The notes under the pieces are model-generated. The model did not search any database. It saw only the letters and a list, made by a program, of their open reading frames with translations, and was not told where the DNA came from. Shown one piece after another: positions 1-4,751 of a stretch of 5,556 bases of DNA; the first letter of the stretch is position 1, and each line of letters begins with the position of its first letter. This DNA comes from Acidobacteriota bacterium (GTDB taxonomy: Bacteria > Acidobacteriota > Terriglobia > Terriglobales > Acidobacteriaceae): contig JAJZFE010000289.1 of assembly GCA_021798655.1 (NCBI GenBank), positions 1 through 5,556 on the forward strand. The letters are read 5' to 3'. Made by a program: the position numbers and the translations under genes.

Positions 1-66
1 ACACATCATCCCGGCCGCACCCGCGCCCAGCACCACCACATCGAACTCATCCGCAGCTTTGCTCAT
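1..66 (-). CDS. FAD-binding flavoprotein, N-terminal fragment (possibly BaiN/HI0933 family)
   Basis: Only the first 22 residues lie in the window; the gene continues past the left edge. They read MSKAADEF followed by DVVVLGAGAAGMMC, a beta strand running into the GxGxxG dinucleotide-binding loop that opens FAD/NAD(P) Rossmann flavoproteins. The GAGAAGMM form resembles the BaiN/HI0933 (YhiN) group of NAD(P)/FAD-dependent oxidoreductases, but other flavoproteins share it, so the family is inference and no substrate can be given. An in-frame ATG two codons upstream (position 72) is possible; I prefer position 66 because a TAGAAT box ends 8 nt before it and would put the transcript start near this codon. 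No Shine-Dalgarno sequence is visible. The gene is divergent from the toxin-antitoxin operon and shares its short upstream spacer. Confidence 0.7.
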   Translation of the reverse strand, partial: MSKAADEFDVVVLGAGAAGMMC

Positions 67-74
67 CGACATCC

Positions 75-80
75 ATTCTA
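75..80 (-). promoter_or_regulatory. Candidate -10 box (TAGAAT) of the flavoprotein gene
   Basis: TAGAAT on the minus strand matches the TATAAT consensus at five of six positions. It ends 8 nt before the ATG at 66, so the predicted transcript start falls at or next to the start codon, implying a leaderless or nearly leaderless mRNA. No -35 hexamer is evident. It overlaps the alternative upstream starts, which argues against them. Confidence 0.4.
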
Positions 81-119
81 CGGACGCCACTTCTGCCCGG
101 CCCTCGCATCAGTGCGCCA

Positions 120-150
120 ACTGAGCCACCCTTCGCGCTATACTGAGCCA
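120..150. promoter_or_regulatory. Direct-repeat candidate operator of the toxin-antitoxin operon
   Basis: ACTGAGCCA occurs at 120-128 and again, without mismatch, at 142-150. The copies are 22 bp apart, about two helical turns, so both would face the same side of the DNA. The interval between them contains most of the -10 box at 139-144, and the second copy overlaps its last bases. Type II antitoxins with helix-turn-helix domains usually repress their own promoter, and repeated half-sites around the -10 box fit that role. Binding by the antitoxin is inference. Confidence 0.5.
139..144 (+). promoter_or_regulatory. Candidate -10 box (TATACT) of the toxin-antitoxin operon
   Basis: TATACT matches the -10 consensus at five of six positions and lies 18 nt before the antitoxin ATG at 163. 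The -35 region (about 116-121, GCCAAC) is a poor match, which suits a repressed or activator-dependent promoter. A transcript starting near 151 would exclude the GTG at 112 as a start codon and supports ATG 163. Confidence 0.45.
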
Positions 151-162
151 GAGGCGCAGTCC

Positions 163-582
163 ATGACCGACGTCCAGCCCATCTCTCTCATCCTCGGCCT
201 CAAGCCGCTCGGCACCGTCTGCGAGTTGGAGTCAGCCGTCTCCGCCGGCCTGCCCAAGCGCTCCGTCGTGCGCCTCGCGGCCCGCCTGTATCCCGACGCG
301 CGCGAGGCGCTCCGCTACCGCAGCACCATCGTGCCGCTGGCTACCTGGAAGCGCCGCACCACCCGCCTCTCGCCCGCCGAAAGCGAACGCACCGAGCGGC
401 TCGCCCGCGTCCTCGCCTTCGCCGAGCACGTCTGGGACGACCAGGACCTGGCCCGCCGCTGGATCTTTGCCCCTCACCCCGAGCTGGACAACCGCGTCCC
501 CATCGAGGTCGCTCGCACCGAACTCGGGGCCCGCCGCGTCGAAGCCCTCCTCAACCGCCTCCTCTACGGCCTGCCCGTCTAA
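163..582 (+). CDS. Type II antitoxin, Xre/MbcA/ParS family (DUF2384 toxin-binding domain)
   Basis: This 139-residue protein is the antitoxin partner of the RES toxin that follows it. Residues about 27-66 (GLPKRSVVRLAARLYPD onward) look like the family's N-terminal DNA-binding helical region. Residues about 70-139 carry the hallmark of the C-terminal toxin-binding domain: LSPAESER, the ARVLAFAEHVWDD helix, the W-x-F-x-P-x-P-x-L-x-N-R-x-P segment, then ELGARRVEALLNRLLYG. In characterised MbcTA, ParST and Xre-Res pairs this domain occludes the toxin's NAD+ pocket. The reading frame stays open to a GTG at 112, but I chose ATG 163: it has a GAGG Shine-Dalgarno 8 nt upstream, lies downstream of the TATACT box, and gives the usual length. 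Autoregulation through the ACTGAGCCA repeats is likely but inferred. Confidence 0.92.
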   Translation: MTDVQPISLILGLKPLGTVCELESAVSAGLPKRSVVRLAARLYPDAREALRYRSTIVPLATWKRRTTRLSPAESERTERLARVLAFAEHVWDDQDLARRWIFAPHPELDNRVPIEVARTELGARRVEALLNRLLYGLPV

Positions 583-1056
583 GTGCCTGCCCCCAGCGTC
601 GCCTACCGCATCGCCGACGGCCGTCGCCCGCTCTACGACGGCACCGGCGCGTCCCTCCACGGCGGTCGCTGGAACTCGCCCGGCCGCCCCGTCATCTACG
701 CCGCTGAAACCTTCGCCAACGCCATGCTGGAGGTCCTCGCCCACGCCAACCTCTCGCTCGTCCCGCGCCACCACGCCTTCATCCGCATCGAGATTCCCGC
801 CTCCGTCGCCATCAAGGACATCAAGCCCGCGCAGCTACACGGCTGGCCGCACACGCCCGAGTCCCTCTGCCGCGCCCTGGGCGACGCCTGGCTCAACGGC
901 CTCACCTCCGCCGTGCTCCGCGTCCCCAGCATCGTCACCTCCGGCCACGAGCGCAACCTCGTGCTGAACCCCGCGCACCCCCACTTCGCCCGCCTTCGCG
1001 CGACTCCACCCGAACCCGTCCTCTGGGACCCGCGACTCTTGACCGCACCGCGTTAA
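583..1056 (+). CDS. RES-domain toxin (NAD+-targeting) of a type II toxin-antitoxin system
   Basis: This 157-residue protein has the RES fold signature. After YRIADGRRPLYDGTGA comes GGRWNSPGRPVIYAAE, holding the conserved Arg (R29) and Tyr (Y39). The following helix AMLEVLAH carries the conserved Glu (E50), and AVLRVPSIV carries the conserved Ser (S116), followed by the typical N-x-x-x-NP-x-H segment (N125-H132). These three residue types (R, E, S) give the domain its name, and all are present, so the toxin looks intact. Characterised members break down NAD+ by hydrolysis or phosphorolysis, or ADP-ribosylate phosphoribosyl pyrophosphate synthetase; which activity applies here cannot be read from sequence. 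Translation starts at a GTG directly after the antitoxin TAA with no space and no Shine-Dalgarno of its own, so it probably depends on translational coupling, keeping toxin output below antitoxin. The stop codon is 6 bp from that of the convergent malic enzyme gene. Confidence 0.93.
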   Translation: MPAPSVAYRIADGRRPLYDGTGASLHGGRWNSPGRPVIYAAETFANAMLEVLAHANLSLVPRHHAFIRIEIPASVAIKDIKPAQLHGWPHTPESLCRALGDAWLNGLTSAVLRVPSIVTSGHERNLVLNPAHPHFARLRATPPEPVLWDPRLLTAPR

Positions 1057-1062
1057 GTTCGT

Positions 1063-2787
1063 CTACCGCCGCCGCTTGTACGGCCTGTACACCGGCTCCC
1101 ACACCGCCGCGCGCAGCGCCTCCACAAACGCCTCGCCCTTCACCGTGGCCAGGCCCTCCAGCGCCGCCTGCCTGCCCACCGCCACCGCCACGCTCGTCGA
1201 TACCTTCCGCAGCTCCTCCAGCGGCGGCAGCAGCCCTCCCGCGGCATCGGTCCGCGTCGGCGACAGCCGCGCCAGCGCCTCCGCCGCGGCCATCATCATT
1301 CCCTCGCTCACCCGCTTCGCCCGCGCACACACAATGCCCAGCGCCAGCCCCGGAAAGATGTACGAGTTGTTCGTCTGTGCAATCGCAATCTTCCGCCCGG
1401 CATACTCCACCGGCGCAAACGGGCTGCCCGTGCCTACAATCGCGCGGCCCTCGCTCCACGCCATCACGTCGGCCGGTGTAGCCTCGCAGCGACTCGTCGG
1501 GTTCGACAGCGGCAGAATCGCCGGCCGGTGCACACCCCGCGCCATCGCCCGCACCACCTCCTCGGTCAACGCGCCCGGCTGCCCGCTTACGCCGATCAGC
1601 AGCGTCGGCCGCACCCGCTCCACCACCTCCAGCAGCCCGATCCGCCCGGCCTCATCGCGTCGCCACTCGCGTACCTCGTCCTGCGTCCGCGTATACCCGC
1701 CCTGCTCCGGCCGCACGCCCGGCATCCACTCCACCAGCAGGCCGTCCTTATCCACCGCCCAGAAGCACCGCCGTGCCTCCGCCTCGCTCAGCCCCGCCTT
1801 CACCAGCGCCTGCGTCAACAGCCCCGCAATCCCCAGCCCCGCCGCGCCAAATCCGAACACCACAAACCGCTGCTCGCGCAACGCCACGCCGGTCACATTC
1901 ACCGCCGCCAGCGCCGTCGCCACAGCCACCGCGGCCGTGCCCTGGATGTCGTCGTTGAAGCTCGGCAGCACGTCACGATACCGGCTCAGCAGCTTCGCCG
2001 CGTTGCCACCGGCAAAGTCCTCCCACTGCAGCAGCACGTGCGGCCAGCGCTTCTTCACCACCGTCACAAAGCGGTCGACAAACTCGTCATACTGCGCGCC
2101 GCGAATCCGTTCGTTCTTCCACCCCAGGTACAGCGGGTCCGTGATGCGCTCCACGTTGTCCGTGCCCACATCCAGAAACACCGGCAGGCAGCTCAGCGGA
2201 TGAATCCCCGCCAGCGCCGTATACAGCGCCAGCTTCCCGATCGGGATGCCCATCCCGCCCGCGCCCTGGTCGCCCAGCCCCAGGATTCGCTCACCGTCCG
2301 ACACCACGATGCAGCGCACGCCGTCATATCGCGGATGCCCCAGGATCTGCCCGATCCGGTCCATATTCGGATAGCTCAAAAACACGCCGCGCGGCTTCCG
2401 CCATATCTCGCTGAACCGCTCGCAACCCACGCCGACCGACGGCGTGTACACCACCGGCAGCATCTCCGCGATGTTCCGCGTAATCAGCGCATAGAACAGC
2501 GTCTCGTTCACGTCCTGCAGGTCGCGCATGAACGTGTAGCGTGCAAACTGCGCCTCGCGGCTCTGGTCCTCCGCCGGCGCAATCGCGTGGAACGCCTTCA
2601 GCCGCCGCGCCACCTGCTGATCCAGCGTGCCCACCTGCGGCGGAAGCAGCCCGCGCAGGCTGAACTCGTCGCGCTCGCTCTCCGTGAACGCCGTCCCCTT
2701 GTTGAAGATCGGCGCGCTCAACAGCCCCAGCCCCGTCAGCGACGTCTCCACAGTCTCCGGGTTCGCACGCTGCCTGGCCATCGCCAC
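1063..2787 (-). CDS. maeA: Malic enzyme, probably NAD-dependent (oxaloacetate-decarboxylating)
   Basis: Complete 574-residue malic enzyme, cytosolic, converting L-malate to pyruvate and CO2 with reduction of NAD(P)+. The N-terminal domain (about residues 75-270) has VVYTPSVG with the catalytic Tyr (Y114), ERILGLGDQGAGGMGIPIGK with Arg167 and the catalytic Lys (K185), and WEDF with metal ligands E256/D257. The malic enzyme signature FNDDIQGTAAVA (277-288) supplies the third metal Asp. The NAD-binding domain follows: a Rossmann loop at 311-320 (FGFGAAGLGI), LSNPTSRCEATP (427-438) and TNNSYIFPG (472-480). Length matches the single-domain large form typified by E. coli SfcA/MaeA, with no C-terminal phosphotransacetylase domain. 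NAD preference is inferred from that resemblance. The GTG start at 2787 has GGTGAGG 7 nt upstream; an ATG two codons in (2781) is an alternative. It is transcribed alone, convergent with the toxin-antitoxin operon and divergent from the secreted protein gene. Confidence 0.96.
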   Translation of the reverse strand: MAMARQRANPETVETSLTGLGLLSAPIFNKGTAFTESERDEFSLRGLLPPQVGTLDQQVARRLKAFHAIAPAEDQSREAQFARYTFMRDLQDVNETLFYALITRNIAEMLPVVYTPSVGVGCERFSEIWRKPRGVFLSYPNMDRIGQILGHPRYDGVRCIVVSDGERILGLGDQGAGGMGIPIGKLALYTALAGIHPLSCLPVFLDVGTDNVERITDPLYLGWKNERIRGAQYDEFVDRFVTVVKKRWPHVLLQWEDFAGGNAAKLLSRYRDVLPSFNDDIQGTAAVAVATALAAVNVTGVALREQRFVVFGFGAAGLGIAGLLTQALVKAGLSEAEARRCFWAVDKDGLLVEWMPGVRPEQGGYTRTQDEVREWRRDEAGRIGLLEVVERVRPTLLIGVSGQPGALTEEVVRAMARGVHRPAILPLSNPTSRCEATPADVMAWSEGRAIVGTGSPFAPVEYAGRKIAIAQTNNSYIFPGLALGIVCARAKRVSEGMMMAAAEALARLSPTRTDAAGGLLPPLEELRKVSTSVAVAVGRQAALEGLATVKGEAFVEALRAAVWEPVYRPYKRRR

Positions 2788-2793
2788 ATTTTA
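2788..2793 (-). promoter_or_regulatory. Possible -10-like box (TAAAAT) at the malic enzyme start
   Basis: TAAAAT on the minus strand abuts the GTG start and ends 6 nt before the in-frame ATG at 2781. If used as a -10 box it would yield a leaderless mRNA beginning at that ATG. It competes with the Shine-Dalgarno reading of the same region, and no -35 is visible. Confidence 0.2.
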
Positions 2794-2794
2794 G

Positions 2795-2801
2795 CCTCAC
2801 C
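2795..2801 (-). promoter_or_regulatory. Shine-Dalgarno sequence of the malic enzyme gene
   Basis: GGTGAGG on the minus strand lies 7 nt before the GTG at 2787 and 13 nt before the ATG at 2781. The spacing favours GTG 2787 as the start. It is one of the few clear ribosome binding sites in the window. Confidence 0.6.
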
Positions 2802-2866
2802 CGGCCACCCGTCGCCGTTCTCCGCACAGCGCCGACGAATACCGCGCAGCATCCTGCCAACCCACC

Positions 2867-2892
2867 CGGCTATGACAAATCCGTCATAGCCG
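2867..2892. promoter_or_regulatory. Perfect dyad, candidate operator between divergent genes
   Basis: CGGCTATGAC at 2867-2876 is mirrored exactly by GTCATAGCCG at 2883-2892 around a 6-nt centre (AAATCC). It lies 80 bp before the malic enzyme start and about 160 bp before the secreted protein start, in the shared upstream region. Ten-base arms around a short centre suit a dimeric repressor or activator; a hairpin in the leader RNA is the other reading. On the minus strand it includes TTGTCA, resembling a -35 box, but no good -10 follows at 17 bp. The binding protein is not identifiable from sequence. Confidence 0.5.
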
Positions 2893-2922
2893 CCTCCACG
2901 CGCGCCTCGCTGTAATCCTTTT

Positions 2923-2950
2923 GCCTGCAGCACGCGTTCTCAATGCAGGC
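2923..2950. repeat. Small inverted repeat in the spacer before the secreted protein gene
   Basis: GCCTGCA (2923-2929) and TGCAGGC (2944-2950) are exact reverse complements separated by 14 nt. It lies 106 nt before the preferred start at 3056 and could form a hairpin in the leader or be a protein binding site. A TGTAAT at 2911-2916 is a weak -10 candidate just upstream. Arms of this length can arise by chance in GC-rich DNA. Confidence 0.25.
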
Positions 2951-3042
2951 GGGACAAATCTCGCCCGCGCAGCCTGAATCCCGCTCCATTTGTCTCCAAC
3001 GCAGCGTCTAACGATTGAACCTGTTGCCTCCAGCAACCCACC

Positions 3043-3046
3043 GGAG
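3043..3046 (+). promoter_or_regulatory. Ribosome binding site deciding the TTG start of the secreted protein gene
   Basis: GGAG followed by A lies 9 nt before TTG 3056 (6 nt before a CTG at 3053). No comparable site precedes the upstream in-frame TTG at 2990. It also places the start so that a normal-length signal peptide results. Confidence 0.5.
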
Positions 3047-3055
3047 AACTTACTG

Positions 3056-3883
3056 TTGCGCTTTCCTGCTTCATGTCTCGCTGTATCACTCGCCATCGTC
3101 TGCTCCACCGCCGCGTTCGCACAGGACGCGCCGCCGCCCCTGCCTTCGGACGCCGCTCCCGCCCTCGCCCTCAACGCCGCCCCCGCGCTGCCCGACGACC
3201 CCAGCGCCCTCCAGCAGGCGAGCTCCTCGTCCCAGCCGCCGCAGGCCGCCGCGCAGCACACGCCCGACATGCCCCCGGCCCCTGGCCTGCCCCCGCCGCA
3301 GCCCAAGCGCATCCTCGGCCTCATGCCCAACTACCGCGCCGTCAGCGCCGGCGTCCTCCCGCCGCCTCCCACCCAGAAGGAGGCCTTCAAGATCGCCACC
3401 CAGAACGCCTTCGACTACTCCGCCTTCACCTTCGTCGGCATGACCAGCCTCATCGCCGAGGCTGGCAACAGCCACCCCGAGTTTGGCAAAGGCGTCCCCG
3501 GCTACTACAGCTACTACTGGCGCGGTTTCATCGACAAAGCCGACGGCGACTACTGGGTCGACTGGCTCCTCCCCACCGTCTTCCACGAGGACGAGCGCTA
3601 CTACGCCATGGGCCGCGGCCCCATCCTCAAACGCTCGGTCTACGCCGCCACCCGCGTCTTCATCACGCCCAACTACAAGGGCCACAACACCTTCAACGCC
3701 TCCGAACTGCTCGGCCGCGGCATCGCCCAGGGCATCTCCGTCGCCTACTACCCCTCCCAGTCCGACACCGTCTCCAGCATCTCCAGCAAGTACGCCTACT
3801 CCATCATGCGCGACGCCGCCACCAACGTCTTCCGCGAGGTCTGGCCCGACATCTCCTACCGCCTCACCCGCCACAAATCCTGA
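3056..3883 (+). CDS. Secreted protein of unknown function with Pro/Ala-rich linker
   Basis: I do not recognise a characterised family. From TTG 3056 the product is 275 residues. Residues 1-22 form a signal peptide: short MRFP n-region, hydrophobic SCLAVSLAIVCSTA, and AFA followed by Gln as a signal peptidase I site. Cys16 does not sit in a proper lipobox. Residues 23-83 are a low-complexity Pro/Ala/Ser/Gln linker, likely disordered in the periplasm. Residues 84-275 are a compact aromatic-rich domain (GLMPNYRAVSAG, GYYSYYWRGFIDKADGDYW, WLLPTVFHEDERYYAMGRG, NASELLGRGIAQG, AYYPSQSD, TNVFREVWPDI). From memory, similar proteins of unknown role are common in Acidobacteriota; that is recollection, not a search. 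A periplasmic or outer-membrane-associated location is inferred. The frame is open from a TTG at 2990, but that start would give an unusually long n-region and has no ribosome binding site. Confidence 0.8.
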   Translation: MRFPASCLAVSLAIVCSTAAFAQDAPPPLPSDAAPALALNAAPALPDDPSALQQASSSSQPPQAAAQHTPDMPPAPGLPPPQPKRILGLMPNYRAVSAGVLPPPPTQKEAFKIATQNAFDYSAFTFVGMTSLIAEAGNSHPEFGKGVPGYYSYYWRGFIDKADGDYWVDWLLPTVFHEDERYYAMGRGPILKRSVYAATRVFITPNYKGHNTFNASELLGRGIAQGISVAYYPSQSDTVSSISSKYAYSIMRDAATNVFREVWPDISYRLTRHKS

Positions 3884-3890
3884 GCCCCAG

Positions 3891-3914
3891 CTTCTAGCTT
3901 CTAGCTCCTAGCTC
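3891..3914. repeat. Short heptamer repeat, CTTCTAG type
   Basis: Heptamers CTTCTAG, CTTCTAG and CTCCTAG run head to tail from 3891, followed by a partial unit CTC. They start 7 nt after the stop codon of the secreted protein gene. Three CTAG tetramers fall within 18 bases, notable because CTAG is rare in many bacteria. The unit shares the pattern C-N-TCT-N-G with the larger array that begins at 3921, so the two may have one origin. Confidence 0.7.
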
Positions 3915-3920
3915 AAAACT

Positions 3921-4034
3921 CATCTCGCATCTCACGTCTCGTATCTCGCATCTCGCATCTCACGTCTCGTATCTCGCATCTCGCATCTCTCACATCTCGC
4001 ATCTCGTATCTCACGTCTCCTATCTCATATCTCA
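3921..4034. repeat. Heptanucleotide tandem array (about 16 units, consensus YRTCTCR)
   Basis: Sixteen degenerate heptamers (mostly CATCTCG, CATCTCA, CGTCTCG or TATCTCG) fill this stretch. Bases 3921-3948 and 3949-3976 are identical, so a four-heptamer block of 28 bp has been duplicated exactly. A two-base insertion (CA, 3991-3992) breaks the phase, after which six more units follow in a different order. The plus strand is pyrimidine-rich with no G-rich run. There are no spacers, so it is not a CRISPR array. It ends 37 nt before the ATG of the UPF0303 gene and may vary in copy number by slippage. Function unknown. Confidence 0.92.
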
Positions 4035-4056
4035 TCAACACCCCTCTCCCACCGGC

Positions 4057-4062
4057 TACACT
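4057..4062 (+). promoter_or_regulatory. Candidate -10 box (TACACT) of the UPF0303 gene
   Basis: TACACT fits the TANNNT core of a -10 box and ends exactly 9 nt before the ATG at 4072. The intervening bases contain no Shine-Dalgarno sequence, so a leaderless or near-leaderless transcript is expected. The same hexamer at the same distance precedes the gene at 4798. No clear -35 is present. Confidence 0.45.
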
Positions 4063-4071
4063 ACACACACC

Positions 4072-4569
4072 ATGCCGGACACCGCCGCCCTCACGCACGA
4101 CCTCGCCCTCATCGCGCAGCAGGAAGCCCTCCTCCGCTTCCCGTCCTTCCACGCCGACACCGCCTGGCAGCTCGGCTCGCTCCTCCGGTCCAGGCTCATC
4201 GAGCGCGGTGCCGGCGGCTCCATCGAGATCGACCTCGCCGGCCACGTCCTCTTCGCCTGCGCCACGCCCGGCGCCACGCCCGGCCAGGCCGACTGGATTC
4301 GCCGCAAGCGCAACGTCGTCCGCCGCTTCGCCCGCAGCAGCTACGCCGTCGGCCGCCAGCTGGAGCTCGAAGGCCAGACCCTCGAAGCCCGCCACGGCCT
4401 CACCCTCGCCGACTACGCCGTCCACGGCGGCGGCTTCCCCCTCGTGCTTGCGGGCTCGGGCCTCGTCGGCTCCGTCATCCTCTCCGGCCTCCCCCAGCGC
4501 GACGACCACAACCTCGTCGCCGCCGCCCTCGCCGAACTCCTGAAGATCGAAGCTCCAAAACTACCCTAG
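4072..4569 (+). CDS. UPF0303 / DUF336 'heme-degrading domain' protein
   Basis: This 165-residue soluble protein matches the UPF0303 group of the DUF336 (Haem_degrading, GlcG/HbpS-like) fold. The support is the central DWIRRKRNVVRRFARSSY segment (residues 74-91) and the C-terminal HGGGFPLVLAGSGLVGSVI run into LSGLPQRDDHNLVAAAL (118-154). The length is normal for the family. The name comes from a HbpS-type heme-binding relative; a heme or cobalamin role has not been shown for most members and cannot be inferred here. No signal peptide is seen, so it should be cytosolic. The ATG at 4072 is the first in frame and has no Shine-Dalgarno; a TACACT box 9 nt upstream suggests leaderless expression. 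The heptamer array upstream and the REP-like element downstream separate it from its neighbours, so it is probably monocistronic. Confidence 0.88.
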   Translation: MPDTAALTHDLALIAQQEALLRFPSFHADTAWQLGSLLRSRLIERGAGGSIEIDLAGHVLFACATPGATPGQADWIRRKRNVVRRFARSSYAVGRQLELEGQTLEARHGLTLADYAVHGGGFPLVLAGSGLVGSVILSGLPQRDDHNLVAAALAELLKIEAPKLP

Positions 4570-4602
4570 CCATCTGCGCGCATCTTGTGTGGGGGCTTTT
4601 GG

Positions 4603-4628
4603 TTTTGTCATTCCCGCAGGGAATCTGC
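4603..4628. repeat. REP-like palindromic element, intergenic copy
   Basis: Within TTTTGTC and TCTGC flanks sits a perfect palindrome, ATTCCC, loop GCA, GGGAAT (4610-4624). The flanks and half-sites (TTTGTCATTCC at one end, GGAATCTGC at the other) recur at 5379-5411 inside the methyltransferase gene, showing a dispersed family. It begins 33 nt after the UPF0303 stop codon, so in RNA it could act as a stabilising 3' hairpin, but no U-tract follows and it is not a convincing intrinsic terminator. Confidence 0.6.
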
Positions 4629-4654
4629 GTTTGCACTTGCCGTTGCCTGTTTCC

Positions 4655-4694
4655 CTCTGCGTCCTCTGCGCGCATCTCCTCTGCGCCCTCTGCG
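4655..4694. repeat. Short periodic repeat of CTCTGCG (9-base period)
   Basis: CTCTGCG occurs at 4655, 4664, 4679 and 4688, giving spacings of 9, 15 and 9 bases. On the minus strand this reads as CGCAGAG repeats of a kind that recurs in spacers of many GC-rich genomes (recollection). It encodes only low-complexity peptide in any frame and has no evident function. Confidence 0.6.
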
Positions 4695-4716
4695 TTCCCG
4701 CCTTTGCCACAGCGAT

Positions 4717-4729
4717 GCGCCGCAGGCGC
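4717..4729. repeat. Small hairpin with GCA loop
   Basis: GCGCC (4717-4721), loop GCA, GGCGC (4725-4729) is a perfect small palindrome. It has the same C-GCA-G tip as the REP-like palindrome at 4610-4624, so it may be a related or degraded element. Arms of five bases are short, and chance cannot be excluded. Confidence 0.3.
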
Positions 4730-4751
4730 GAGCGTACCCCCGCATCTTCCT

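Noticed and set aside
112..162. GTG start at 112 for the antitoxin
   Set aside because: It lies upstream of the candidate -10 box, has no Shine-Dalgarno, and would add 17 residues before the usual N-terminus.
1077..1091. Hairpin TGTAC-N5-GTACA near the malic enzyme 3' end
   Set aside because: It lies within the coding sequence, has five-base arms and no T-run, so chance is sufficient.
1076..2203. Second plus-strand frame of 375 codons opposite malic enzyme
   Set aside because: Ser/Thr/Pro/Arg-rich shadow of the same gene with no motif and no ribosome binding site.
1528..2889. Long plus-strand open frame of about 450 codons opposite the malic enzyme gene
   Set aside because: It is antisense to a clearly recognised enzyme; its product is low-complexity Arg/His/Gln/Pro-rich with no domain. 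Long shadow frames are expected at this GC content.
2990..3055. TTG start at 2990 for the secreted protein
   Set aside because: No ribosome binding site precedes it and it would give an abnormally long n-region before the signal peptide; TTG 3056 has GGAG at suitable spacing.
3086..3874. Minus-strand frame of 262 codons opposite the secreted protein gene
   Set aside because: Gly/Val/Glu/Asp-rich repetitive product typical of the antisense of a GC-rich gene; the plus strand has a signal peptide and structured domain.
3921..4034. CRISPR array
   Set aside because: The repeat unit is 7 bp, degenerate and head to tail without unique spacers, and no cas gene is nearby.
3913..4509. Minus-strand frame of 198 codons spanning the heptamer array and the UPF0303 gene
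   Set aside because: Its C-terminus is a direct translation of the heptamer repeat (Met-Arg-Asp/Glu-rich) and the rest is antisense to a recognised gene.
4603..4628. Intrinsic terminator after the UPF0303 gene
   Set aside because: The hairpin has only six-base arms and is not followed by a T-run on the plus strand; the same sequence occurs as a dispersed repeat inside a gene.
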